NCBI RefSeq assembly: GCF_000972785.3
Contig: NZ_CP011253.3
Coordinates: 2,480,001 to 2,544,000, forward strand
Direction of reading: 5' to 3'
DNA from: Pandoraea oxalativorans
GTDB lineage: Bacteria; Pseudomonadota; Gammaproteobacteria; Burkholderiales; Burkholderiaceae
DNA: 64,000 nucleotides
A model generated the notes under the pieces. It was not told where the DNA came from. It saw only the letters and a list, made by a program, of their open reading frames with translations, and did no database searches. Below, piece by piece: positions 9,496 through 18,015 of the stretch. Made by a program: the position numbers and the translations under genes. Position 1 is the stretch's first letter. Every line of letters begins with the position of its first letter.

Positions 9496-10518
9496 ATGAA
9501 CCATCTGGGCACCATTCTCGTTACCGGCGGCGCCGGTTACATCGGCTCGCATACGTGTGTCGAGCTTCTGGCGGCGGGCTACGACGTCGTCATTCTCGAT
9601 AATCTGTGCAACAGCCACCGCGACGCCGTAGCGCGCATCGAACGCATTGCCGGGCGCGCGCCCGTATTCGTCGAAGGCGATGCGTGCTCGGCGAGCGTCA
9701 TGGAAGACGTATTCACCCGTCACCGCATCGACGGCGTGATCCACTTCGCGGCACTCAAGTCCATCGGCGAGTCGCTTCAGAAGCCTTTCCTGTACTACAA
9801 GAACAACCTCGGCAGCCTGCTGACGCTTATCGAGACGATGGACCGTCACGACGTGCGGCATCTGGTGTTCAGTTCGTCGGCGGCGGTGTACGGCAATCAG
9901 GTGTGCGTGCCGGTCGAGGAGACGGCGGCGCTGTCCACGGCCAATCCGTACGGCCATACCAAGCTGATGGCCGAACAGATGCTGACCGATACGGCCCAAT
10001 CGGACCCGCGCTGGCGCATCGGTGTCTTACGGTACTTCAACCCGGTCGGCGCGCACGAAAGCGGACTGATCGGCGAAGATCCGGGCGGCACGCCCAACAA
10101 CCTGATGCCGTTCGTCGCGCAGGTCGCCGTCGGCAAGCAGTCGGTCCTCAAGATCTATGGGGGCGATTGGCCTACGCCGGACGGCACCGGGATTCGCGAT
10201 TACATCCATGTCGTGGATCTGGCGCGGGGTCATCTGGCGGCGCTGGCCGGGCTGGGCAAGCTCGACGCCGGGTTCACCGTCAATCTGGGCACGGGGCAAG
10301 GGCGCAGCGTGCTGGAAGTCGTGCACGCCTTCGAGGCCGCCAGCGGCCGTAAGGTGCCGTTCCAGATCGTCGAGCGCCGCTCGGGCGATATCGGTATGTC
10401 CTACGCCAATCCGGCGCGGGCGCAGGCGCTCCTGGGCTGGCGCGCCGAGTACGATCTGGCGCGCATGTGCGCAGACCACTGGCGCTGGCAGCATCAGAAT
10501 CCGAACGGCTATCGCTGA
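9496..10518 (+). CDS. galE: UDP-glucose/UDP-N-acetylglucosamine 4-epimerase
   Basis: A 340-residue extended short-chain dehydrogenase. The NAD-binding GGAGYIGS lies at about residues 11-18, the catalytic Ser in SSSAAVYG near 128, and the Tyr/Lys pair Y152/K156 in YGHTK. GalE interconverts UDP-Glc/UDP-Gal, and some members also UDP-GlcNAc/UDP-GalNAc. Position 139 bases after pelG on the same strand suggests it supplies UDP-GalNAc for Pel, an inference supported by the GalNAc content of Pel. The leader holds a TAAGAT near 9413 that might be a weak -10, so it may also have its own promoter. Confidence 0.93.
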   Translation: MNHLGTILVTGGAGYIGSHTCVELLAAGYDVVILDNLCNSHRDAVARIERIAGRAPVFVEGDACSASVMEDVFTRHRIDGVIHFAALKSIGESLQKPFLYYKNNLGSLLTLIETMDRHDVRHLVFSSSAAVYGNQVCVPVEETAALSTANPYGHTKLMAEQMLTDTAQSDPRWRIGVLRYFNPVGAHESGLIGEDPGGTPNNLMPFVAQVAVGKQSVLKIYGGDWPTPDGTGIRDYIHVVDLARGHLAALAGLGKLDAGFTVNLGTGQGRSVLEVVHAFEAASGRKVPFQIVERRSGDIGMSYANPARAQALLGWRAEYDLARMCADHWRWQHQNPNGYR

Positions 10519-10534
10519 TTGGCCAGCCCCGTCC

Positions 10535-10555
10535 GATATGCCTCTCAGGCATATC
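10535..10555 (+). terminator. Inverted repeat after galE, possible terminator
   Basis: Perfect 8-bp arms (10535-10542 and 10548-10555) with a five-base loop, 17 bases after the galE stop, followed by a short T-rich stretch (gatatgtcttta). It could end the pel-galE transcript, though the U-tract is weak. Confidence 0.5.
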
Positions 10556-10595
10556 GATATGTCTTTAATGACGTTGGGGACAAATGAAAGCTATT

Positions 10596-10612
10596 CCCAA
10601 TTGGGGTAAAAT
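10596..10612 (+). promoter_or_regulatory. Candidate promoter element of fpr
   Basis: A TAAAAT (10607-10612) at -10 position lies directly after a 10-bp palindrome, cccaattggg (10596-10605), in the 275-base gap between galE and the reductase. The -35 match is weak, so an activator binding the palindrome is plausible. This is inferred from sequence only. Confidence 0.35.
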
Positions 10613-10793
10613 GGCGGGGTTTTCCCGTCCATAACCGATAGTGCGTACACCTGATGCGCCTGGAGTTCGGGCATCGGGCCGTCAAGGATGGCCTGCGAAA
10701 GCGTCGTTCAGGCAAGTCTGGTTGTACGGGGCAATGACCCGTTCGACCGTGCCGAAGCGCTGTGCCGCCGCCTCCGTTAAACGTCAAGTCAAT

Positions 10794-11564
10794 ATGAGCA
10801 TTCAGAATCAACAGACCGTGCTGGAAGTCCACCACTGGACCGACACGTTGTTCAGCTTCAAGACCACTCGCGACGCTTCGTTCCGTTACGTCAATGGCCA
10901 GTTCACGATGATCGGCCTGGAAGTGGATGGCAAGCCGCTGCTGCGCGCCTATAGCATGGCGAGCGCCAATTACGAGGAAGAGCTGGAGTTCCTGAGCATC
11001 AAGGTGCAGGACGGTCCGCTCACCTCGCGGTTGCAAAACATCAAGCCGGGCGACAAGGTGATCGTTGGCCGCAAGCCCACGGGCACGCTGATCGACGACA
11101 ACCTCCTGCCGGGCAAGAATCTGTATCTGCTCTCGACGGGCACGGGCCTTGCACCGTTCATGAGCATCATCCGCGACCCGGAAGTCTACGATCGCTATGA
11201 GCACATCATCCTGGTGCACGGCTGCCGCTTCACCAGCGAACTCGCCTACCGCGATCTGATCACCCAGCATCTGCCGGAGCACGAGTATCTGGGCGAGTAT
11301 GTCCGCGACAAGCTGATCTACTACCCGACGGTCACGCGTGAAGATTTCGAAAATCAGGGTCGTATTACGGAACTGGTCGAGTCCGGCAAGATCTTCACGG
11401 ACATCGGTCTGCCGGAGTTTTCGCCGGAACACGACCGCGTCATGCTGTGCGGCAGCCCGGCCATGCTCAAGGACACTCGTGAACTGCTCGAAAAGCGCGG
11501 CTTCGTGGAAGGTCACAACCACGCGCCGGGCCATTACCTCGTCGAGCGCGCCTTCGTCGGCTGA
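10794..11564 (+). CDS. fpr: Ferredoxin--NADP reductase
   Basis: A 256-residue FAD-dependent reductase of the bacterial FPR subclass, which is usually about 258 residues. The FAD-binding motif RAYSMAS is at residues 47-53, followed by the NADP-binding segment STGTGLAPFMSI and the CGSP motif near the C-terminus. It moves electrons between NADPH and ferredoxin or flavodoxin and is often tied to oxidative stress and iron-sulfur supply. ATG 10794 gives the family start MSIQNQQ; a longer upstream frame has no similarity signal. It is monocistronic and ends at a strong intrinsic terminator. Confidence 0.92.
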   Translation: MSIQNQQTVLEVHHWTDTLFSFKTTRDASFRYVNGQFTMIGLEVDGKPLLRAYSMASANYEEELEFLSIKVQDGPLTSRLQNIKPGDKVIVGRKPTGTLIDDNLLPGKNLYLLSTGTGLAPFMSIIRDPEVYDRYEHIILVHGCRFTSELAYRDLITQHLPEHEYLGEYVRDKLIYYPTVTREDFENQGRITELVESGKIFTDIGLPEFSPEHDRVMLCGSPAMLKDTRELLEKRGFVEGHNHAPGHYLVERAFVG

Positions 11565-11650
11565 TCGACGATTGCACAGTAGGCAGAACAAGCAGAAGAG
11601 AGGGGGCGGGGCTAGCGTCATTTTTCGCCAGTTGTCCCGCCGCCGAGAGA

Positions 11651-11677
11651 AGGGCCGCTCATCGAGCGGCCCTTTTT
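11651..11677 (+). terminator. Rho-independent terminator of fpr
   Basis: A 10-bp perfect GC-rich stem (11651-11660 with 11664-11673, loop atc) runs directly into TTTTT. It separates fpr from the convergent TonB receptor gene and may serve the reverse strand as well. Confidence 0.88.
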
Positions 11678-11703
11678 CATTTCATGAACCTCTCGGCCGA
11701 CGA

Positions 11704-13938
11704 TCAGAAATCCATCGTCGCACTGGCGAGGAACGTGCGGGTCGAGCCGGGCAGCACGAACCCGTTGTACGTGGTCGTCCAGTAGTGCTTGTCCGTCAGG
11801 TTGTTGATGGCGGCACGCAACACCACCGACTTTCCGGCAATACGCGTGGCGTACTTGGCCGACACATCGATCGTCGTATAAGCCGGAATCGACAAGGTGT
11901 TGGCGGCGTCGACTTCCTGCTGTCCCGTCACCTTCACGCCCGCCGCCACGGTCAGGCCGCGCACGAACGGGGTGTCGTACTCGACACGACCGGTGACGAC
12001 ATAGCGGGGTGCCGCAAAGACACGCTTACCTGCAACGTTCGGATCGTCGACGTCCACGGCCTTCGTATTGAGCAGCAGCACGCCGCCCATCACGCGCCAG
12101 TCACGCGCCAGCCGCACCCAGCCGCTGGCGTCGAGCCCCTGGAAGCGCTGCGTGCCGTCCTGGACGTAGAAGTTCGACGCGTTGGTGTAGCCGTAGCCGC
12201 GCTCGACACGGAACAGCGCCAGATTCGCGCCCCACGACTGCTTGTCGGCCTTCCAGCCCACTTCGTATTGCTTGCTCCTGAGCGGCCCGTAGGTCGTCGG
12301 ATAGTTGCTGTCGGTGATGGCGGCCGAGCCGCCCGGTTCCAGCGATTCGACGTAGCTCGCGTACGCGGTCGAATCGTTGTCCGTCTTGTACATCAGTGCC
12401 AGCGTCGGGGTGACGGGCTTGGCTTTGTACGAGGCCGTCGTCTGTGCGTTGATGTCATACAGATCGTCGTTGAACTGTGTGTAACGCAAGCCGACCAGCG
12501 CGGAAATTCGCGACGTGATGTCCACCGTATCGCTCGCGTAGGCGGCGCGTTGCGAGATCTTCTCGCTGCGGTACGGCTGGTAGTCCATGCCGATGTCCTG
12601 ATTCGGCAACAGCGACGGGTTGTAGATGTTGCTCGTGCCGAGCGAAATGCCGTTGCCGCCCAGACCGTTGTCGTTGAGCTTCACCTGGCTTTGGTAGGCG
12701 ACGCCGAACACGACGTTGTGCTTGAACGGGCCGGTGGCGAATTTGCCTTCGACCATGGCGTCCCATGCCTGGTAGTAGTACGCCGTCTTCCATTTGTACT
12801 GCGTGTCGGTGTAATCGCCGGCCGAATTCGTGACGAAGAGGAAGCTGTCGCCGTTCAGGCGATTCTGACGTGCGAAGCGATACTTGAAGTTCGCCTTCCA
12901 CTGATCGTCGATGCGGTAGTCGAGGGCGGTACCTGCGGTCAGCGCATCGGTTTCGTAGTACGTGAACGGTTGGGCGAGATTGCGCGCGACCTTGTTGGCG
13001 TCGGGGGCCGCCGTCGCGCCACCGAAGCTCATGCCGAACAGCGTGCCCGTCGTCTGACGCTTCCAGTACGCGATGTCGGCCGACCACGTCAGATCGGGCG
13101 TGATGCGCAAGTCGGTCGCGAACGAGATCGTCTTACGACGCACATGGTTATTCGGCTCGGCGGTATTGCCTTCCTCGTTGACGAGGTTCAGGCGATAGCC
13201 GAAGCGGTTGTCGGGGCCGAAGCGTCCGCCCAGATCGAGCTTCTGGCTCCACACGTTGTTGGCTTCGCAGCCGACCGAGAACTGACGCAGCGGCTCGTCC
13301 GTCGGGCGTTTCAGCACGTAGTTGACGATGCCGCCCGGCGCACCGAAGCCGTACATGAAGCCGGACAGCCCCTTGAGCAGCTCGACCTGTTCGAACGGTT
13401 CGAGCGGAATGTCGGCCTGCCATGAGACGAAGTTCTGACCGTCGATCTTGGTGCCGTCGAGCATGTCGACGCGCATACCGCGCACTGCAAAGTACGAGTT
13501 TTCGTTGCGCTTGTTTTCCGAGAGCGTGGTGACGGCCGGGTCCCACTTGAAGGCATCCGTCGCCGTCTGCGCCATCTGATTCCTGATCTGCTCGCTGTTC
13601 ACGCCGACGACCGAGAACGGCGTGTTCACGGCACGCCGCGTGCCGAGTGCGCCGCTCGTCACCCGCTCGACCTTGACGTCTTCATCGCGGTTGCTCGACA
13701 CGGTCGTCGTGGGCAGCACCGCAGTGTCTTTCGCGGCGGGTTGCCCCTCCGACACCTGCGGCGCCTGCTGTGCGTAAGCCGTACCGGACACGACGGTCAG
13801 CGATGCCGCGCATATCGCAAACACACCAGCGATGGCGCGCGTGATGGGCGAGGGGGCTGGAACGTGGTGAGGCTTCAGGTCGTGCGCGGCGTGAGGACGA
13901 GCGAATCCTCGCCCTGCAAGCGGGCGGTGTTGCAACAT
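11704..13938 (-). CDS. TonB-dependent siderophore receptor
   Basis: A 744-residue outer-membrane receptor. An N-terminal signal (about 1-56, hydrophobic core VFAICAASLTVVSG, ending near TAYAQQ) is followed by the plug domain (NTPFSVVGVNSEQIRNQ ... YFAVRGMRVD ... LLKGLSGFMYGFGAPGG) and a 22-strand barrel. The last residue is Phe, as needed for barrel assembly. The ligand would be a ferric siderophore; which one is not evident. GGGAGATG precedes the start. It is the last gene of a four-gene minus-strand operon, 60 bases after the PepSY protein, and is probably iron-repressed through the Fur-like box at 16305-16324. Confidence 0.92.
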   Translation of the reverse strand: MLQHRPLAGRGFARPHAAHDLKPHHVPAPSPITRAIAGVFAICAASLTVVSGTAYAQQAPQVSEGQPAAKDTAVLPTTTVSSNRDEDVKVERVTSGALGTRRAVNTPFSVVGVNSEQIRNQMAQTATDAFKWDPAVTTLSENKRNENSYFAVRGMRVDMLDGTKIDGQNFVSWQADIPLEPFEQVELLKGLSGFMYGFGAPGGIVNYVLKRPTDEPLRQFSVGCEANNVWSQKLDLGGRFGPDNRFGYRLNLVNEEGNTAEPNNHVRRKTISFATDLRITPDLTWSADIAYWKRQTTGTLFGMSFGGATAAPDANKVARNLAQPFTYYETDALTAGTALDYRIDDQWKANFKYRFARQNRLNGDSFLFVTNSAGDYTDTQYKWKTAYYYQAWDAMVEGKFATGPFKHNVVFGVAYQSQVKLNDNGLGGNGISLGTSNIYNPSLLPNQDIGMDYQPYRSEKISQRAAYASDTVDITSRISALVGLRYTQFNDDLYDINAQTTASYKAKPVTPTLALMYKTDNDSTAYASYVESLEPGGSAAITDSNYPTTYGPLRSKQYEVGWKADKQSWGANLALFRVERGYGYTNASNFYVQDGTQRFQGLDASGWVRLARDWRVMGGVLLLNTKAVDVDDPNVAGKRVFAAPRYVVTGRVEYDTPFVRGLTVAAGVKVTGQQEVDAANTLSIPAYTTIDVSAKYATRIAGKSVVLRAAINNLTDKHYWTTTYNGFVLPGSTRTFLASATMDF

Positions 13939-13998
13939 CGGTACATCTCCCTGTAGATGACGCGCCGTGTGCCAGCGCGTCCGTCGTGAATCGATCTT

Positions 13999-15579
13999 TT
14001 ATTTGTGGGGTGTGTGCGGCATGACCTGTGCCGTGGTTTGGGCTGACGCAGTCGGGCGTGCCCAGACGCTGTTCGGATCGCCGAGTCGTGCACGACGCCA
14101 GGTCGCACGCGCGAACAGCGCGAAGATCGCGGCACCGGCGAGGGCGATCAGATCGACGCCAGCGAGCACCCAGTCGCCATTGGCGAGCGTGCGCACGAGA
14201 TTGTCGGGCGTGAACATCGCATCGACGGCGGGAATTGCTAGGCAGGCGAGCGCAGTCGCCACGAGCAATCCGGTCGCGGCCAACGCAGGCGCGCTCAGCG
14301 CGGCAAAGAGCATCGATAGCACGATCGTGACGACAAAGATCGACAGCGACGTCGCACCCGGCGCGACCACGGCAGCGACGAACGCCACAGCGATGCCGAG
14401 GCAAGTGCCAAGGAATACACCAGCCGTTGCCTTCGCCATCCATCGCAGGTTGGCGGGCTGAATGGCGGCGTTGCGCTTGCGGCGCGATTCGAGCCAGAGC
14501 AGATTGCCGCTGTATACCAGCACGGCACCCATCAGGCCGAGGATGAAGTACACCCAGCGCATGACGTCGCCCGCGAAATTACCGAAGTGCGCGCCATAGA
14601 TCATGCTGAGCACGGCGTGATTCGTGTCGCGCACGCCGGGGCTGTGCTGGCCGACGATCTCGCCGTCGTTCAGGCGAACCGCCACGGCACCGAAGACGCC
14701 CAGCGAATCGTTTGCTTCGCCATAGACTTCGGCCACGGCGTCCGGTTTGCCGTAGCGCGACCAGGCGACGGCCGTCGTCTCCAGATCGGGGGCGGCGTGT
14801 TCGGCGCGCGCCAGCACTGCCTGAAGATCGAGCGGCTTGCCGTCGACCGGTGCGATCCTGGCGGGCACGGCGCCCGTCATCTGCAAGAACTGCGGGGCGA
14901 GCTTGTTCTCGAACGTCAGCACGTTGAACGCCATCATCAGCGGCAGGCTCAGGCACAGCAGTGCACCTGTGAGCGCAAAGACGATATGAAACGGCAGGCT
15001 CAGCACGCCGATGGCATTGTGCGCGTCTTGCCAGAAGCGCTTCAGATTGCGTCCGGGGCGCAGCGCGAAGATGTCGCGCGTCACGCGCGGCAGGTGCACG
15101 ATCACGCCGGAAATCAGCGCCATGCCATAGAACAGCGACACGACGCCCATCAGGTACAGGCCGTACGTCGGAATCGAGAGCGAGTAATGCAGCGAATTGA
15201 CGGTGTTCGGCAGACCGGGGCGCGCATCGCCCGTGACGAGCGACGACGCAGTGCCGTCTGCATTCAGACGCAATCGCGCCCGCATCCATTCGCCATCGGG
15301 CTGCTGCCAGTAGGCGAAAGGCATGGGCGAATGGTTCGGCAGCACCACGCCCATTTGCTCGCGGGCGGCCGGATACTGCGCACGAACCATCTCGGCGAGC
15401 TGCTCCGTCTGCGCGAGCGAGAGTGGCGCATGACGCGTCACCGGTTGCTCCCAGCGTTCGATTTCGTGATGAAAGACGGTCAGCGCGCCGCCGAGCATGG
15501 CGACGAACAATGCGAAACCGGCCACGATGCCGGCCCACGTATGGACACTCAGGTATTGACGAAGGGTTTGGGCGCGCAT
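13999..15579 (-). CDS. PepSY-TM domain protein, putative ferric-siderophore reductase
   Basis: A 526-residue inner-membrane protein with an N-terminal helix (WAGIVAGFALFVAMLGGALTVFHHE), a periplasmic PepSY region and several further helices toward the C-terminus. Members beside TonB receptors are linked to reduction or release of iron from siderophores at the inner membrane. The start at 15579 is chosen because AAGGA lies seven bases upstream and it gives MRAQTLRQYLSVHTW, the usual beginning; a longer frame to 15663 overlaps the preceding gene. The operon context (receptor after, two small membrane proteins before) supports a role in iron uptake. Confidence 0.85.
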   Translation of the reverse strand: MRAQTLRQYLSVHTWAGIVAGFALFVAMLGGALTVFHHEIERWEQPVTRHAPLSLAQTEQLAEMVRAQYPAAREQMGVVLPNHSPMPFAYWQQPDGEWMRARLRLNADGTASSLVTGDARPGLPNTVNSLHYSLSIPTYGLYLMGVVSLFYGMALISGVIVHLPRVTRDIFALRPGRNLKRFWQDAHNAIGVLSLPFHIVFALTGALLCLSLPLMMAFNVLTFENKLAPQFLQMTGAVPARIAPVDGKPLDLQAVLARAEHAAPDLETTAVAWSRYGKPDAVAEVYGEANDSLGVFGAVAVRLNDGEIVGQHSPGVRDTNHAVLSMIYGAHFGNFAGDVMRWVYFILGLMGAVLVYSGNLLWLESRRKRNAAIQPANLRWMAKATAGVFLGTCLGIAVAFVAAVVAPGATSLSIFVVTIVLSMLFAALSAPALAATGLLVATALACLAIPAVDAMFTPDNLVRTLANGDWVLAGVDLIALAGAAIFALFARATWRRARLGDPNSVWARPTASAQTTAQVMPHTPHK

Positions 15580-15589
15580 CGATCGATCC

Positions 15590-15844
15590 TTACCAGACAG
15601 TGCGCGCCAACAGCAGCGCGGCCCATGCGACGACAGTGGTCGCTCCGATGCCGACCCATGCACGCGCCGCAGTGCGGCTCGCGTAGACGACGGCGAACAG
15701 GCCCAGCCACACGAGCGGGAAGAGGGCGATGACGGGGATGGCGGCGGTTTGCCAGCCGGCCGGTGTCATGTAGGCGATGGCGCCGCACACGGCGATGGCC
15801 GCGAAGAAGCCGAGCACAAGGCCCGCGAAGGTTCTACTCCACAT
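15590..15844 (-). CDS. Small membrane protein, DUF3649-like, of iron-uptake operon
   Basis: An 84-residue protein with three hydrophobic segments (AGLVLGFFAAIAVCGAIAYM, IPVIALFPLVWLGLFAVVYA, VGIGATTVVAWAALLLA). Size, hydrophobic pattern and position between a DUF3325-like protein and a PepSY protein fit the DUF3649 'iron uptake' family, whose function is unproven. The start MWSRTFAG overlaps the end of the preceding gene by 11 bases, which points to coupled translation. The family assignment is by recall and context. Confidence 0.65.
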   Translation of the reverse strand: MWSRTFAGLVLGFFAAIAVCGAIAYMTPAGWQTAAIPVIALFPLVWLGLFAVVYASRTAARAWVGIGATTVVAWAALLLARTVW

Positions 15845-16196
15845 GGGCGTCTCCGCGCAGCCAATGCCAGCCACCCGCCGCATACGGCCAGAAAAGCAGG
15901 CCGAAGCACAGCGACATGAACGCGGAGGCAATACCGGCCGACGGACCGGCGACCAACCACCAGCAAACGAGGCTCGCAATGGCTGCGATCAGGGCTATCG
16001 CGCGCGCAGGCTGTGCCGCCAGACGTTGCGCGCACAGTCGCTGGTGTTCCGAAGTGAGGTAGCAGGCGGCGCCTGCCACCCATGCCAGTGCAATGGCCAA
16101 TGCAATCAACATGCTCGCGAGTGACTGATAAGTGAGCGCAAAAAGCAGGAATACGGACGTTATGCCGAGCGCCTCGCATCTGTCGTCAGGCTGCAA
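15834..16196 (-). CDS. Small membrane protein, DUF3325-like, first gene of iron operon
   Basis: About 110-120 residues with three to four hydrophobic helices (such as SVFLLFALTYQSLASMLIAL, ALIAAIASLVCWWLV and AFMSLCFGLLFWPYAAG), typical of DUF3325 proteins found in Fur-regulated receptor operons. The start is uncertain. A TTG at 16196 gives 120 residues without a clear ribosome site. The frame stays open to an ATG at 16322, but that version would translate through the presumed Fur box. It overlaps the next gene by 11 bases. Confidence 0.6.
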   Translation of the reverse strand: MQPDDRCEALGITSVFLLFALTYQSLASMLIALAIALAWVAGAACYLTSEHQRLCAQRLAAQPARAIALIAAIASLVCWWLVAGPSAGIASAFMSLCFGLLFWPYAAGGWHWLRGDAHVE

Positions 16197-16304
16197 CGGA
16201 AACGAAAACGCCGCCCTGAGGCGACGTGGCTGGCAGCGCAAATCCACAGACGGCGTCGGTCGCTCGTTACATCGCGCATTCAGAGGAATGGTGATGTAAA
16301 CGTT

Positions 16305-16324
16305 AACGAAAACGATTCGCATTT
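16305..16324 (-). promoter_or_regulatory. Candidate Fur box upstream of the iron operon
   Basis: The 20 bases at 16305-16324 read aacgaaaacgattcgcattt on the plus strand. They resemble the imperfect palindromic Fur site (AATGAGAATCATTCTCATTT-like), with about 15 of 20 positions agreeing with an idealised form. They lie upstream of the small membrane protein that opens the receptor operon. This is a visual match only. Confidence 0.5.
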
Positions 16325-16400
16325 ATATCATGATTCGGACAAATCCTGAAAGGATAGGTCCGAAATCCACAACAGGCCGCGCGTCTTGCGTGGCGCGCAG

Positions 16401-16425
16401 ACAACGACGCCCGGGGCGTCGTTGT
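16401..16425 (-). terminator. Strong hairpin between the desaturase gene and the iron operon
   Basis: A near-uninterrupted 12-bp stem (16401-16412 with 16414-16425) sits 19 bases after the desaturase stop. It lacks a T run on the minus strand, so it may be a weak terminator or an insulating hairpin. Confidence 0.5.
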
Positions 16426-16443
16426 CATTAAGGCGCGAAGGCG

Positions 16444-17496
16444 CTATTGCGCGAACTGGACGGTGGTCGTCAGGCTGCTGGCTGGCAGCGGTCCGCGGAA
16501 CTGGCGGAGGATGGCCTGCCAGTAAGGAATGACCGGGCCGGACGAAGGTTGCGCGGCGTCGATTTCCGGCAGCAGGTGCCAGGGCGCAGTGGGGTACTGA
16601 TGGTGAACGCGGTGCAGATGGTGATTGAGCACGAGCAGGCGTGCCCACGCGGGCGAGCGGAAGTTGCGCGAGCGTGCGGGTTCGTCCATCGCCACACCGT
16701 AGTGCGGCAGGTTGTCGGCGATGGACAGCCAGATGCCGCGCGCGACGAACGTCACCGCAAATACCGGCCACCAGGGACCGTACGCCCACACCGCAACACC
16801 GAGTGCGAGGAGCATCACCAGGAAATCGCGTCGAATACGGCGACGTCGCACCGGATCGGAGGCGAACATCACGACACGGCGACGCACATCGTCGTCCTGC
16901 GGGTCGGCCCCCAGTGCGCTCACGGCAAGCGAGGGCAGGCGCTTGACCGGCAACCAGGCGATGAGCGGTGCGAACAGTTCCGTGAACCACATGCCGCCCA
17001 GCAGGCGCGACTGATAGCCGAGCCAACGTCTGGCACGCGCGACGAACGGCGCATCGGCGGGCAAGGTCGAGATGTCGGGGCGGTCGTAGGGGTGACGCGT
17101 GAACCGGTGATGCATCAGATGCCCGAATCGCATGATCTCGAAGGGCAGCCCAAGCAGCAAGGAGAGCGAGCGGCCGGTGCGTTCGTTCGCGCGGGGCTTG
17201 AGGCGTAGCTGGCCGTGGATGGACTCGTGGATCAGCCCCCAGTGCATGGGCGTGAGAAGCAGTACGGGCAGCAGCGTCAGCAACGCCATCTCACCCCCAT
17301 GGCGCAGCGCCCATCCCAGTCCCAGCCATTGCCAGAATCCGGCGAGCGTCGTCACGCCGATCAGCACGGGGTTCCAACGCGACGGTCTGGCGTGACGCCA
17401 CAGCGCTGGCGAAGGCGTCGCAACGCTCTCGACCGTGGCGCTGACGCAGGGCGTGGCGGCGTCGATCTCGACCGGGCGCGCAACGACGTTCTCCAT
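16444..17496 (-). CDS. Membrane fatty acid desaturase
   Basis: A 350-residue integral membrane di-iron enzyme. All three histidine boxes are present: HESIH (90-94), HLMHH (126-130) and HHLHRVHH (292-299). Several hydrophobic helices lie between them (such as MALLTLLPVLLLTPMHWGLI). The family inserts double bonds into acyl lipids or hydroxylates related substrates; a cold- or membrane-fluidity role is usual. ATG 17496 has GGAGA ten bases upstream and removes an unlikely Arg-rich extension that stays open up to 17610. It stands alone between the iron operon and the formate block. Confidence 0.88.
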   Translation of the reverse strand: MENVVARPVEIDAATPCVSATVESVATPSPALWRHARPSRWNPVLIGVTTLAGFWQWLGLGWALRHGGEMALLTLLPVLLLTPMHWGLIHESIHGQLRLKPRANERTGRSLSLLLGLPFEIMRFGHLMHHRFTRHPYDRPDISTLPADAPFVARARRWLGYQSRLLGGMWFTELFAPLIAWLPVKRLPSLAVSALGADPQDDDVRRRVVMFASDPVRRRRIRRDFLVMLLALGVAVWAYGPWWPVFAVTFVARGIWLSIADNLPHYGVAMDEPARSRNFRSPAWARLLVLNHHLHRVHHQYPTAPWHLLPEIDAAQPSSGPVIPYWQAILRQFRGPLPASSLTTTVQFAQ

Positions 17497-17727
17497 GAAG
17501 TCTCCGGGGCATGGCGGACATGACGTGGCCTGACGTCGCCGATGTCGAACGGATCGCATGGGGCGCGCGGATCGCATCGGGCAACGTAAGCGCCCGGGGC
17601 GGCGATCCACCCCGTAGCGACGAGAGTGTACGCCGGGTGCCAGGATGGAAATATGTCAGTCGTATTGCGGCGCCTTACTTTCGTCGCGTTTCCGTCGTAC
17701 GCGGCTGATTCTTTACGGACGGGCAGG

Positions 17728-18015
17728 TTACTGAGGACTGCCAAGGCTATCGAACTGCTCAGCCCCCGTCGAGGTCAGCCGGGCGAGTTGCAGGCCGCGC
17801 TCACCGTCTTCGAGGGCGACCCACCCGGCCTCAGTGAGCACGCTGAGATAGCGCAGCAGCGTGCTCATGGGCAATGCGCTGCGCTTGGCCAGACGCGCGA
17901 GCGACATCGACTCGCGGCCTTCGCGACGCCCGTCGGCGAGCGTTTGCAGCAAGCGGGCGAGTTCTTGCTCCGCCTGTGCCAGTTCGCCGTCGGCGGTGCT
18001 GGGGAAGTCAGCCAA
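17728..18015 (-). CDS. Small winged-helix DNA-binding protein
   Basis: About 95 residues with a helix-turn-helix pattern (MSLARLAKRSALPMSTLLRYLSVLTEAGWV) followed by a short wing, of the ArsR/MarR-like size class. The proposed TTG start at 18015 overlaps the stop of the molybdo-oxidoreductase gene (TTGGCTGA), so translation is coupled and the two form an operon. It is too small to hold a ligand domain. It may regulate the oxidoreductase, or act as a small accessory protein; I do not recognise a named family. The frame stays open upstream within the neighbouring gene but that part is not protein-like. Confidence 0.6.
   Translation of the reverse strand: MADFPSTADGELAQAEQELARLLQTLADGRREGRESMSLARLAKRSALPMSTLLRYLSVLTEAGWVALEDGERGLQLARLTSTGAEQFDSLGSPQ

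Noticed and set aside
11338..13425. A 695-codon plus-strand frame across the fpr end and the TonB receptor
   Set aside because: It runs through an intrinsic terminator and lies antisense to a clear receptor; the composition is not protein-like.
17497..17727. Gene in the gap between the desaturase and the small HTH protein
   Set aside because: Only short Arg-rich frames are present; the stretch is best read as the desaturase promoter region.
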